A stretch of DNA of 64,000 bases from Rhizoctonia solani (Eukaryota; Basidiomycota; Agaricomycetes; Cantharellales; Ceratobasidiaceae), in assembly GCF_016906535.1 (NCBI RefSeq), contig NC_057378.1, positions 930,001-994,000 of the forward strand, written 5' to 3'. The notes below the pieces were generated by a model. The model searched no databases. It worked only from the letters and a program-made list of their open reading frames with translations, and was not told where the DNA came from. The translations under genes were made by a program, and so were the position numbers. This document shows positions 38,202 to 49,953 of the stretch, one piece after another. How positions within the stretch are numbered: position 1 is the first letter of the stretch; every line of letters starts with the position of its first letter.

Positions 38202-40500
38202 TTAGTATGGCAGGTCTCCCGTTGTGTTCGAATAATACATATTCGGGACTTCCTTGTAAATTTCCGGATTTGCCGACGCATTATAATCATCTCCTGGCGG
38301 GTAGTTGAGTTCTGAACCATACTGACTTGGCCAGTCATAATAGCTTTGACTTGGACCCGGTTCGACATCAAATTCTGATGCAGTTGTGTGGTTATGTGCT
38401 GATTTGCACGAAAGTGCCAGTTGATGTGAGATAGGCACGTCACCAAGCGGGGCTGGTGCTGTCGGAATAGGAGGGTAGGCCTTTCCGGTGTTAATCGCAT
38501 ATGTCGAGTGTAACGTGGCCTGGACGAAATTAGCTATGCATAAAGACTCAAATAGGCTGAAACCTTACCTCATTACCAGTAGCGTTATCCTGCTCATACA
38601 TCGCCGAAAGGTCAATGGGCTCCTCAGACCTCCATGGACGGGTGGAGTTGATTCCGTACAAAGTAGGTGTAGAGTTTATGTGTGATATGGGATTTACTGA
38701 ACTGAGATTTGAACGACTTGTAGTGTTTTTGAAATGAAGTCTTGGGTGGATATGAGGAGTCAGGTGCTGCTCGGGCGGAGAGTTACCCGGCGAGTAATAG
38801 CTCAGACGATCAAAGGCCGAAAGGCTAGAATCAGAGTCACGACCAATGGTTTGCTTCTGTGCTCGTTCCCGGTGAGGATGAGGATAGTATAGGCGATGGT
38901 GCCGCCGCAAGGGAGAACCCACAAGCCTTGTCGGCATTGGCGAGGCTGAATTACTCTGTCGTTGGTGAGAGTAGGAAGTTGAATTGGCGTGTTCGGCAGA
39001 TAGCGAAGGTAATGGAGAGGAAGTATCAAGGGGAAGCGACGATGCACGGCGGTATGACCATCCACGGAGGGAATCATTGACCTGAGATGGAGGAGATACT
39101 GTAGTAGGTAGCACTGAGTTCTCGTCGCTTCCAGCAAGGGAGGTAAAGGTGTGCGTTGGGCTATAGTTGGTTATTACTGAGCCGGTCGCTCCCGAGTTAA
39201 GAGGATGCATAACATCTGGGCGGGGAATTGAAGGATTGTTGGGTGCGAATGGATCAGTAAATACCGGTGGTTCTCTTCCTCTAGAACGCGTAGTATATCG
39301 ACGTTTGTGTGAAACTGGCATCGCGTCCCTGGTGTCTCGTGAGCCGATGGTTGGAGTTGGGGAGTAGCACTCGTCACACTGTCTCGGTCGAGTCCCAGCC
39401 TTTGGGCCTCCTCCTCCAAATGCTTACCAACCACTCCTTGCTGTATAAGCTGGGCTACGCGTACGCAGCGCGCCTTGTCCTTCCTACGTTCCTCTTGATC
39501 TATAAGCCTGGGTCTTTCACTGTTTCCAAAGCTCAGAACTCCTCCTTCAGCTACATTGAGACTTCCAATGATCTCTTGAGCGCCATTCGCTTTACCAATA
39601 CCAGGAGAGGATGAATAGGCCGACAAGGCTGGAGCCCCACGACACTTAACTCGTCGCTTGACAACCCCGTCAAGCTTCGCAGGTTTGTATCGGTAGCCAG
39701 GATACTTTCGACTATGCCGTTCCTAATATCAACGAATGATGAGCGAATGATTCAAACAGTCAAACAAACGCGTACCTTCTCAATATCTGCCTTTTGTTCC
39801 CAGATTAAACGCTCGGCAGGAGATAGCTTGTTCCAGATCTCGCCGATAATCTATGGCGAATGTTAGGAATAAATAAGAAGAGTACTCATGAATAGAGATG
39901 CCTACCTTGCTAATATGGCGGTGGTCGTTCTGGGTAATTTTCAGTTAGCATAAGTTGGTGACAGTAAAAGAAGCCATGACTAACCTCCACCTTGCCGGGA
40001 ATCAGCTGAGCAGCCACATGGTGGGACCTGAAAAGTATGAATGCATTGCGAGGCCGTGGTATATGGCCCGCTGGACGCTTCTTGCTGTGGGACGGCTTCT
40101 TAGCCACAGGCTCTGGTGCGGAGGATGTTGGTGTAGGAATGTCCATAATGAAGGGGGAGAATGCTGAATCGGCTGGCGAAGGGAAATCGCTTGAATCGGG
40201 TGTGATAGCCATTTCTGAAGGGGTAGGCGAATAGCTTGAAGTTGATGGCTCTGTGTAAGTAGGAAATGAAGGGTGGTCAAGACTGGGTGCGGAATACATG
40301 GCGCCTAAATCGGGGTCGAGTATGTAAGGCTGAGCGAGTCGGCTAATGGGGTGAGCTTGGGCACGGGTATCTGCTGAACCTTGTACTACGGAACAAAACA
40401 AAATTTAGCAGATGACCAGTAGGATCGGAGCGTGTCTAGGGAGAAAGGAGAACTACTAACCGTTATATTGCACAGGATTGAAGCCACCGCACTGATCCAT
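38202..40500 (-). CDS. HMG-box transcription factor
   Basis: Exon 1 encodes MDQCGGFNPVQYN (start 40500). Exon 2 is a Ser/Pro-rich region ending in a MATA-type HMG box: HIPRPRNAFILFRSHHVAAQ, NDHRHISK, IIGEIWNKLSPAERLIWEQK and ERHSRKYPGYRYKPAK, spread over four exons. This box bends DNA and marks regulators of mating or sexual development in basidiomycetes, though many are unassigned. The C-terminal ~400 residues are low-complexity Ser/Pro/His-rich sequence ending YYSNTTGDLPY with stop at 38202-38204. Between about 39300 and 39420 the open frame changes. A −1 break near 39390-39412, or an unusually short (~35 nt) intron, is needed to join EEEAQR to SHKRRYTTRSRGREPPVFTD. Confidence 0.82.
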
Positions 40501-42505
40501 GGAAGTGAGCTTACGACTACAACCCAAATGACTTGGCTGGAAAGCAGAAATGCTACAACAGCAATGGCCGAAAGAGGGAACAGGTAAAAGCGAAGTGGGG
40601 GATGCGCAGAATTAACACAGAGTTCGAGGGAAGCAAATCAAAGATATGAACTCCGGACACGGAATGAAGCAGATGAGAGAGAGTTATGCTCTCGGCGCGG
40701 TGAATGCGAAACTTATAGGCCGTCAAACCCGAGAACGACTCGCGCAGCTCGTAGGAGGCAGATTTGTGTGATTTATATCGGAAAGGAAGATAAAGGTAGT
40801 ACACAGTTGCGCCAGGATTGCGGGTGTAGAGTTGACAAAATGGTCCGGGACTGTGGTGCGCAAATTGAGTTGCGGTTTGAAATACCAATTCCCCTCACCC
40901 ATCGCGTGAATCCTGCAACACTGGCATTCTGAGGGTAAACCATCCTATATTTGACTGGGGTTCGTCATAGTAATACATTATAGTTAGTTGAAATCGGTCT
41001 AGTCACCGTTATTATCCTCGACCTTCTGGAGATCGATCGCATAATCTGTTCTGTCCGCCCGCTACTCCTCGAGGCCCTGCTCCTGTTGGGGATTCTCCGG
41101 CTCGGCTGCCTATGCAAGCGGATATCACGTCAAACTAACTATCATACCGACTAGCAGCTTATATCAACAAAGAAATCGCGCTACGTATCCGAGATATGGG
41201 GGAGTAATTTCTACTTTAGGAACGGCCTCTTCGTCGGAAAAGTTGCTTTGTCGTGTAGATACACTTATCCTCTGGAATCTTGACAACAACCCGAGAGAGC
41301 GAGCACCTCCTACCACAAATCTGGAGACAGCTAAAATTGGGCATGCGGTGAGCCTATATGAAACAGTTAGCTCACCTCCGTTTCCTTGAATATCCATATT
41401 TTGGGACGCAAAATTCTCTATATGGGCTTTTTTTTTGGTACTGAGTGCAATATCGGTCGCAGCATTCATACACTCGGCTGATAGTTGGCTGCTCGTTGCA
41501 GCTCCAAGGTACCAAATTTGACACCACCGCTTCATCACATGAGAAGTTGAACATGTCTATCACCGTTTCAGCCTTCAACAGTTCCCGAGAGAATCACGTC
41601 TCGAACACCGTTACTCCCTAAATGAATCCCGGATGACTTGGTCATTTAGTACCCCGGTCTTTTACGACCACCTTTTGAGTCGGCCAACACTTAGCATGTA
41701 TCGAGTCGTGCCTGCCGTCATTACCCAAGGTACTAGGCCACGGCATAAATGCACCACTTGCTTGTAAGTTACAGCAACGGGTGTCTATTGGACCGCGAGT
41801 CATAAATTGCAGTAAATTCGTGGAGACCAGAACGACTTACCTGACAACCAACGAATATTCAAGTCACCGATCCAGAGGGAAGTGAGATGTATTGTCGATC
41901 ACGGGGAGAACGTTCGTCCCTGGATAGCCGTATTTGGGACCCCCATTGTGGAATGCCGGCTGTGCCTAGGAGCGATTCAAGAATCTGCCTAGCTAGGGAT
42001 AATTTCATCCAATCCTGACCCGCGACACGTCGATGAGAGTTTACATCCATCGAGTCCTTGAATTAGTGGCATAGTGATATACAGAAGCATAAACGGTCCT
42101 TTTTTACGGTGGCGCGATAGTGTTCTTGACCGTCGTGATCCAGAAAAGAAGACATCGCTAGCTCCACGCATTTGTGGAAAAATGGATAGATGCACGAAAG
42201 CACTACCCACGCATAAGCCCAGGGATAAGCGAAGAACGAAATCCGAAATTCTGTCGAACACAAAATAGATGAATCCTAAAGAAGCACCTACTGTTGAATT
42301 TTACGCTAAGTTGCTGATTGATTATTCCAGCTCACTTCGAGCCAGACCGGACCAACGGACCAGTGAAGACAGAGCCAGTGGACCGGCAAAGGAAAACACA
42401 CAAAACTCGAGCAAAAGATCTGATCCATAGAGGAGAAAAGGCTGTAGCACAGATAGATGGCATGAAATAGAGCGATGATTCCAAGTGCGATAGATCACAC
42501 AGATG
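40501..42505. other. Intergenic region, no firm gene
   Basis: About 2 kb. Minus-strand frames at 41164-41578 and 41989-42261 were inspected. They show no known motif and only doubtful splice sites. The part next to 40500 should hold the HMG gene promoter. Confidence 0.4.
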
Positions 42506-43008
42506 TCAGGCATCCTGCACATCAAGCTCGACCTCGGATGGATCAGGGAACCATCCATACTCTGACAGATTGACCTTCATCAAGCCACCTCCCGGAGTGG
42601 ATTGGCTAACTTCAACGCCTTCGGCCTCGAGCGCCTCTCTTTGGCGATCTGCTCCGGTAGTCCCAGGGCCTCGAGATGAGATTGTACCGTTACTAGCGAT
42701 CACGCGCTGCCAAGGGATATCGGAGCCATCAGGAAGAAATTTGAGAGCTAATAGCGGAGACGTGAAGCACGGTAACCGTAGATAGGAGTGATTATATCAG
42801 ACCTTGCCCTACATGACGAGAGTGTCGGGGCATTCCCACAATTTTTGCGATGTGGCCACTGGAGAACGTTGAGTTAGAGGCGGTGCTGCAGTAAATACAC
42901 ATATACAAACTGGGCTGAAATAAGAGCCACTCACTAGCTAGTCACCCGTCCTATGGGAATCTGACGGACCGCGGCATAAACTTGTGCGTGGAACTCTGCA
43001 GCGTCCAT
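42506..43008 (-). CDS. Alkyltransferase-like protein (ATL, MGMT-like DNA-binding domain)
   Basis: Three exons. The start at 43008 gives MDAAEFHAQVYAAVRQIPIG, then RVTSYGHIAKIVGMPRHSRHVGQ (split across introns), LKFLPDGSDIPWQRVIASNG and TISSRGPGTTGADRQREALE, stop at 42506-42508. The PCHR active-site motif of true O6-alkylguanine transferases is PWQR here, so the acceptor Cys is replaced by Trp as in Atl1 of fission yeast. Atl1 binds O6-alkylguanine, flips the base and hands the lesion to nucleotide excision repair rather than removing the alkyl group. The length (~105-110 residues) fits the family. It is divergent from the Smr gene, 180 bases apart. Confidence 0.92.
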
Positions 43009-43187
43009 GGTGGTTGCAAAAAGAGGTGCGCCATCAACCGCCCGACACACAAACAATTAAGTTTGTTGGGGCTTGTGGGGACAAGCGTACTCATTTGAGC
43101 ACGTGATAAATAACATACAACTCGCGAGTAACACGTTTTGTCTTCTTCCACAACCCGACTTCACGACTCGTACGTCCAATCACGATA

Positions 43188-43919
43188 ATGCTCGGAGCAG
43201 TAGCTGTATCCGTTCTTGCGTTCACGTTCTGGGTTTGGACGTGGGGCAAAGGAATCCCGTACATCGACCAGCAGCCAGGTCAGAAATGGCGGGAAAAGGC
43301 ACGCGTCGCAGCCCGTAACAGATCCAAAATGCTGGACCAGGCCAGCGTTGCATGGAAAGCTGGACAAAAGAGCACAGCCAAAACGGTATGTATTACTTGT
43401 ATGCACGTATCATCATCGTCTTCTCAAACCTGATTTAACTACCCCAGCTGTCTGAACGGGGTAAACACTTTGGAGCTCAGGTCGAGCGCTACAACGAACG
43501 TGCTTCAAAGGAAATATTCTTGTCCCTGAACGCGACTTATTACTCTGGGACTAAGGAGGCCTTGGAGAAGATCGATCTCCACGGGCTATTTGTAAACGAG
43601 GCGCTGGTTTATGCCCAGAACCACCTCGATATGTGCCGCGACGCGGGTGTTACACAACGTCGATCATTACCGGACGCGGTAACAACAGCAAGGATGGGAT
43701 CGCCAAGGTATGTACAACCGAAACGCTACGGACTAGCTCTCATCTTGTTCATTTTGATCTTAGATCAAGCCTGCAGTAGAAGGTCTTCTTGTGCGGGAAG
43801 GACTTGGAGATAGGTTCCTCTGGGAGAACGAAGGCTGTGTGGCGGTCAATGTGCCTAGAGGAAGATCGAGACAGACCTTTACCTCTAATTCCGACAGTGG
43901 AGGGTGTGTTGTAATGTGA
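43188..43919 (+). CDS. DUF1771-Smr domain protein with a probable frame break
   Basis: The start ATG at 43188 gives a hydrophobic segment (MLGAVAVSVLAFTFWVWTWG), probably a membrane anchor. Next come the DUF1771 helix pair (KWREKARVAARNRSKMLDQA, ERGKHFGAQVERYNERASK) and the Smr domain motif KIDLHGLFVNEALVYAQNHL. The next Smr strand should read SIITGRGNNSKDGIAK. It does, but one base is missing at about 43655-43658 (an AA that would be AAA), so the direct frame goes to nonsense. After an intron the frame continues IKPAVEGLLVREGLGD and ends GCVVM with stop at 43917-43919. Smr domains bind or nick RNA or DNA. The role of the membrane-anchored fungal form is unknown. Confidence 0.83.
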
Positions 43920-44879
43920 ATCCATCGATTGGCGGTTGGACAATGACCAACACAATTTGGCTGTATTAACGATTTCCTTTTTTTATTTTGGATATTATTT
44001 GGTGTAGTCTTGTATGTATCATGTTTTGTTTTGTAAGTCAACTATCAATATTATTTTGTTATCGTGTCTTGAATAAGGTATCTGAACAATTATCATTATC
44101 ATCTCGTCACCGTGAACCCAGAAGGTGCGGATATCCGCACCCTCACTATGCTTTGGCCAGAGGTCGCGCGTCTTGGAAATGAAAATCTGGACCCAGTGTG
44201 TGGATTTTGCCAGTAATCCGCACCTTGGGGGAACACAGTGCGGTGCGAAACCTGCAATGATTAGTATCACTCACGTTCTGGCTGGGCCAGCCGCTACAAC
44301 CTTTCGACTCTACGCCGTTTGCTGGAGTCATACTTGCCGAAGGGGTGTGATCAATACCAACAAATTTAGCTACGTACTAACGGACCCCCACTGCACATCA
44401 TAAGTGAACGATGAACACAAATTCAATAAATTAATCACTTTTCCAAGCAATGAAAAAGGGTAAATGAACGTAACGATCATATGCAAGTGCAAGTACTACA
44501 ACACTAGGCAAAAGCGAAACAGCAGTGGAAGGAGCAAAGGAGAGACAAGCCATACGACAAGAGAAGGGCAAAGTATGTACAAAAGGGCCGAATAGCACAT
44601 ATATGAGAGATGAGGGGGGAAACATCTACGAATGAATAGAAACAGAATAACAAGAACGATCTATACAAAGCGCGAAGAAACATGCGTCTATCCGAATCTC
44701 ACGAGCTGGGTTTGTTGTTGGATACATGGGTTGAAAAAGAGTCGGGAACGGAGTCGGGGAGAAGAGTGTCGTATGTGAAGAGAAGGGAGAAGCAGAAACC
44801 AGGTGGGACAATGATATTTTGAAAAAGCGAATCCAGAGGGAGAGGGAAGAACTAAAAGCGGAGACACGAGCCGAGGGGT
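43920..44879. other. Convergent intergenic region with an 18-bp palindrome
   Basis: 3' UTRs of the Smr and Prm10-like genes. GGTGCGGATATCCGCACC at 44123-44140 is a perfect palindrome, and ATCCGCACCTT recurs near 44216. Confidence 0.45.
44123..44140. repeat. Perfect 18-bp palindrome
   Basis: GGTGCGGATATCCGCACC reads identically on both strands. A further half-site in inverted order (ATCCGCACCTT) is about 90 bases downstream. Function unknown. Confidence 0.6.
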
Positions 44880-47800
44880 TTAGAGACTGAATAACCCTCC
44901 ACCGCGTCTCCGACTGCCACCGAACGGATGGACCAAGACGGCAGAGCAGAATAAACCTACGGTCAAGCCAACAGCGACAGACACAAGCTGCTCTGCGACC
45001 TGGAATCCGGTACCATAGGAATAGTTTGCGCCCACAGAGTTGTTCGTCGATGCGAATGACAGTAGACCACCGTTTGCGAGACCACTGGAAGAGAATTCTA
45101 TGTTATAAATATGGACACAAGCACAAGTAAGGGGCGAGCATACCTGGGCAATTGGAATAGAATGCCTGTAAGCATAACTACGAATGCTGTTCCATTGAAA
45201 ACCCGTCCGTAGAGGTTGCCGGCCAATCCAACAGCAAGAGACCCCAAAGCCGAGGTAATATCAGATCGGCCAGGGAATGCAATGCTCGAAAAACGGTTGG
45301 TGACCCATCCGGCACACGAAATCAAGACTGCGACATACTGGAACCAAGTTTAGTCGGGCATCAGCAAAAACGGACTTACAAGTTCTTTGCGCCGAAGGGC
45401 TCTGATTTCGTAGACTCAAGAATAGAGAAAAGCCAGGAACACATAAGAATGCTAGTACAGTTAGTATCCTGTATACATGTACGTCATGCAAAGGGCTTAC
45501 CCCAATAAGGACCTGCAGTCCTTTGCCACCACGGCCCATTAGCGTCATGAACGTTTGTGCACAGATAATCCTCAGATCCGAAAACCTTCTGACCCGATAC
45601 GGCATGGAAGAGTTCCGCTCCAATACTCAGACCAAACCCAAGGAAGATGGAATAGATAATCGAATAGCATAAGCGGACCGAGCCAGAGATGATAGACCGA
45701 GAGGCGAGTCAAGTGAACCGCAGAGGACGATGTAGCCGGGAAGAATGAGCACCACAGATCCAGACGCGACCGCTGCATAGCAGACATGTTTGGATGCAGC
45801 GAATGCACCAGCGATAAAACTCAGCAGGCCGGCAATCGTGATCCTGGACGAGCCGGTATTAGAACACAACTAGAAGGGGATAGACTAGAAGACATACTCA
45901 AAGTTGGAGTAGAGCTCATTCTTGGCACTCAAGTTCTGGACAAAGACCAATAGTGCACCAAGGGGGAACGCGACAAGTGCGTCGACGAAACTACCCTTGA
46001 AGGAAATAGGGGTGATGAAGGCACTGCAGAATCCACCGATAACGACTGTGATCCAACCCTTATAGAGCACCTAAATAACGTCATCAGTACCCTCAACGAA
46101 ACGAACGGCAGAAGGAATGTAACGCACGCGCTTCTTCATCAGTTCATCCAATTGCTGGCTGGCCTCACCCACACCCAGTTGGTCATGAATCACACGCCAG
46201 TAGATCCGATGGGCATCAAGAAGTTTACCTAGATCGAGGGCCGATGATTGTTTCAAGAACTTGGTATCGGATGTATGCGTTGCCGTGTCGCCGAAGGAGA
46301 AGAGCATAACCGAGGGAAGGTACATGCATGAGACTTGAATGTCCAGTACACGAGCAGTGGCTTGGATTTGTGCTTCCAGACGATGGGATGGCGCGCCAAC
46401 CTGTCACGGGTCGATCAGTGAGTTATAATTGACCTGGGGATTGGGCTCACATCATCAAAGCTCGAGCGAGCTTCAGGATAAAGTCTTGTCTTTGCAAAAT
46501 CTCAGCTACGTGCATCGTGATCTATCGTAGAGATCCAAGTCAGCCAAGTCTCACGCATACAGCCAGCACACAAACTCACATAGACTTCTTGTCTCTTTTT
46601 CTTCTCCTTTCTTCTTCGACGTCTCTTCTCCTCTCCACTCGTCCCCCACTCGGAGAACGGGGTGCCCCCTTCTTCTGTCCCAGGAGTACTCCACCCGGGC
46701 GTTGTCCAACCAGGAATATGTGGCACTGGTAGCGCACCAAGATGTAGAGATGAACGCTTGGCTTTTGCCGTCTCGGGCGCCGCAATAGTAGACTTGGATC
46801 CGAAAATCGAGTACTTTGTCGAGGTGCTGGTAAGAGTTGGACGTAGCGGTGCACCCCCGCCGGGGACCGCCAACGAGGCCGCACCGACGAGGTCTCCAGT
46901 CGAACGCGATCTGGGGATGACATATCGCCGTCTGCCGAATCTGAGGTAGATGCAAGCGGATAGGGAGGGGTCTCCTGTTTAGGTTGAGGAGGAGTCACGA
47001 CACCCGAGGGAGAGGCAGTTCCCGAAGATGCGGCGGTCTTGGATTTCTTGGCTTTTTGTACGACATTGTCTGCGGAATATCTACAACCAGGCAAAAATAG
47101 GTCAGATCCCATACGCCAAGTGAAAAAACGGAAGAAGTCGAGCAATTACTTCAAAGCGAATGACGAAGTGCGGGGGAGCAGAATTACGCAGCCAATCGAA
47201 GTCGGCGAGAAGTATTCGGTACAAATAACTCCCCCATTTTTTGGTGACCGACGCTGACGTCGAAACGCCGCTTTGAATAAGCAAAAAATTGAGCAGCTCA
47301 CCTCGACAAATGGTATCCTGGACGTTTGGCTTCTGCTCCGAGAGTAGAAGCAGCGGGAGTGGCTACACCAGTGATGTTTCCTGTACTAGCGATCAATCCT
47401 CCAAAGACACCACCCCCAGATCGTGCAGCCGCAGGACGAGAACTGGGTTTTAGTCCTTTAGGAATATGCAAGGAAAGTCCCGCAGATGGAGAAGGCTGAA
47501 TAGCAGAATTGGATCCCGTTGTGGGCGATTCACTCGCAGAGTGCGATGGCCGGCCGAGGCGGAATGGGCATTCCGATGATGCTTGTGCGAGTGTTCGGTT
47601 CGCCTACTGAAATTTTTAAAGAAGGGATTTTCGCCTTCCTCTTCCGTCAACTCGCAACTGGGTGTAGATTGTGCCGACCGAGGGCGCTGCTGATGATCGT
47701 AGAGAGTCAATAGACTGAGAGGACACCACCACCAGTTCCCGGACCAGTCGCCATATTCCCAACTCCCAATGTCGATTTCGGAGCCGTAGCGCGTTTTTCG

Positions 47801-48282
47801 ATATCGGCCTCGTCATCGTTTTTCTCCTCGGGCTCCCTAGGCTTACGGCGCCTCAGCCATCCTCCGAACCGACCACTCTGGTGCGCCTTGACAAGTCGGC
47901 TGGCACGCCGTTCAATCGACGCGGCTCCATCAGGTCTGGGCAATCCATCGCGTTCATCCGGCTCGACATAAACGTCAAGTCCCAAATCACGTGTTTCATG
48001 TAGTGTTGGAGTCGTAGGAGCCGTGGATGGAGCCGTGGTGGGTGACTCCTCTCGATGCTCCTCAAGCGCCAACCGGAGATGTGCGAATGCCGCTGGCTAC
48101 CATTCAGGTAATCAATTAGCCCAAGATTGGAAGCACCGACCGAATCAGGCAAGTCGACTTACATCCTGTGCATGCTCATCGAGTGCATGGGGCGACGGCG
48201 ATTGGGCCCACTGAACGCGTCGGTTTGGACGACTGGGCTGGCCAGTTTCTGTTGTACGAGGTGAGGGTGTGTCTGGAGCCAT
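44880..48282 (-). CDS. Prm10/ThrE-like (DUF1212) membrane protein with several frame breaks
   Basis: The start at 48282 gives MAPDTPSPRTTETGQPSRPN and a long Ser/Pro-rich cytosolic region. The ThrE/DUF1212 domain follows: HVAEILQRQDFILKLARALM, GAPSHRLEAQIQATARVLDI, MYLPSVMLFSFGD and LGKLLDAHRIYWRVIHDQLG. Hydrophobic spans come next (WITVVIGGFCSAFITP; ITIAGLLSFIAGAFA), then LASRSIISGSVR, FLGFGLSIGAELF, VLISCAGWV and a C-terminal GGSRRRGGGLFSL, stop at 44880-44882. The family includes the bacterial threonine/serine exporter and yeast pheromone-regulated Prm10. To read it through, one extra base is needed at each of at least five places: about 47705-47709, 47547-47553, 46894-46896, 46389-46392 and 45709-45711. 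It is either a pseudogene or an assembly with homopolymer under-calls. Confidence 0.83.
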
Positions 48283-49953
48283 ATTTTCGTAAGGGACGAC
48301 ATTTGCCGTCTCTCCCCGCCGTTTTATATCCAAATATCGCCGCTAGATGACAAGCCCAGCTCGGCGGGTCCGGACCCTGAGAGCGTGGGGATAAAGCCGG
48401 TCCCCTCTTGTGCTCCATATCACCATATCATAAAATCTCCCAGCCGCGTTATCTAACCCCGCATACACTCCAGTTTGACTATGTTCGATATGCAAACTCA
48501 ATGCTTGGATTGCGCTAGGCTAGATCCACCCGCTTGTATCGATAACAGGCCGCCGTTGTACACGAATAGGTATGCACCCCATTTGATTCTACTTCCATTC
48601 GAGTATTGTTCCATGGCCCCTTCCTCCATGAACGCATCCCTCCCCTCTTCCCCCGATTTCTCGTTCTCGACACCCCCATTTGGGTCTACGGGTCCAATTC
48701 TAGACGTCTGATGTTATATAAGTACCACCCCATTGCTGCGGCAGCGTCGACAAGACGATTTCCCAGCCGAACGAGTTCTCACTCCACCCGCCCAAGAATA
48801 ATCCTTGGACAAATGAACGCATGTCGACGCACTCGCCCGCTCACCCAAGCAACGCCCGGTTCTTGACCGTGCAAAATCATCATCAGGGCGCACAACAGGC
48901 GCAAGGCCCCACTTACGGCCGAATGACGTCATTGAGCCTCATTTACCTTTTTTCCAATCCTACTCGACTTCTATGACACCTGTCGTACATCATTGCCATT
49001 TATCGATTTATCGACACACGATTGCAAGGGCGATCGCGTGTCAGGGGTCATGTTCGATGTCTCACATATTTGACCGTGGCGAGCGTTGGAATTCGGTGGA
49101 CCGGGTTGCCGAGGCGAGGGAGCGGGAAGGGGGATTGCTCGGGCGATAAGGAAAAAGTTTAAACCCAGAGGCGGGTACGGCCAGGAACTGCAATGGAGCT
49201 GGTTCGCGATGACGGCTGAAAAACGGTAGCTCGCCAAACTTGGTATCTGCCTAGATGCGCGCGGCTGGAAAATTCGACGACGCCCAGGAACTTGCGGGAG
49301 AAGATGCGAACGCGATTCCCAGTATGCGATGGCTCCTCCCGTTAGACCGTTTTCCGAATCAAGTCCGTGTTTCATTCATACTATCGGGTGCATACACAGC
49401 CAATAGGCAAGTTAACTTTAAACTTCTTAATTCATAGGTTATCTATGGTTGTCTCTGTTCTTCCAACTTTGTCCGGTTGACTAGGTGATTAAATGAAAAT
49501 AGGCAGCCTGTAACAACAGAAGCGCGTCAGTAAAAAAAAAAAAAGCAAAAGATCGAAAGATTTGTAGACAAAGATCGACGGAATGATTGTCAAAACCGCA
49601 AATGCCACAATAAACCATGGCCAAAGATGGAGATAAACAAATATCCCCCCACATATCCCGCAGGTAGAAGCAAGCTCGCATATGTGACCGTATCGCTCAC
49701 ATAGCCTCGCAGCACGTTCTAGCTTGAGGCATTAAAGTGTAGCTAGGTAGATAAAACTCTCCCCGCTCTCGGAAACCGAGCCCCCACTAGGGCTTAGATG
49801 GAGAATAGCAACGCCGTTATTGTCCGTCCGATTTCTTGCCCTACACCCATGTTCAAACTGCAACCACACGCACGTGTGCTCAAAGGTTCCAGCCGGCCGA
49901 TACATCCCACTCCCGAGGCTACCGGCGAAAAAAAACAAGCTAGAGGAATAGAC
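48283..49953. other. Intergenic region, no gene seen
   Basis: About 1.7 kb. The part next to 49953 may hold a last exon of the phospholipase D gene, because its predicted C-terminus is abrupt. No other motif was found. Confidence 0.4.

Noticed and set aside
41164..41578. Minus-strand frames of 68-124 codons
   Set aside because: Two competing frames, neither with a motif. The candidate intron boundaries do not improve either.
48475..49440. Short frames upstream of the Prm10-like gene
   Set aside because: Ser/Pro-rich by composition only. They lie in promoter-like sequence and have no homologous motif.
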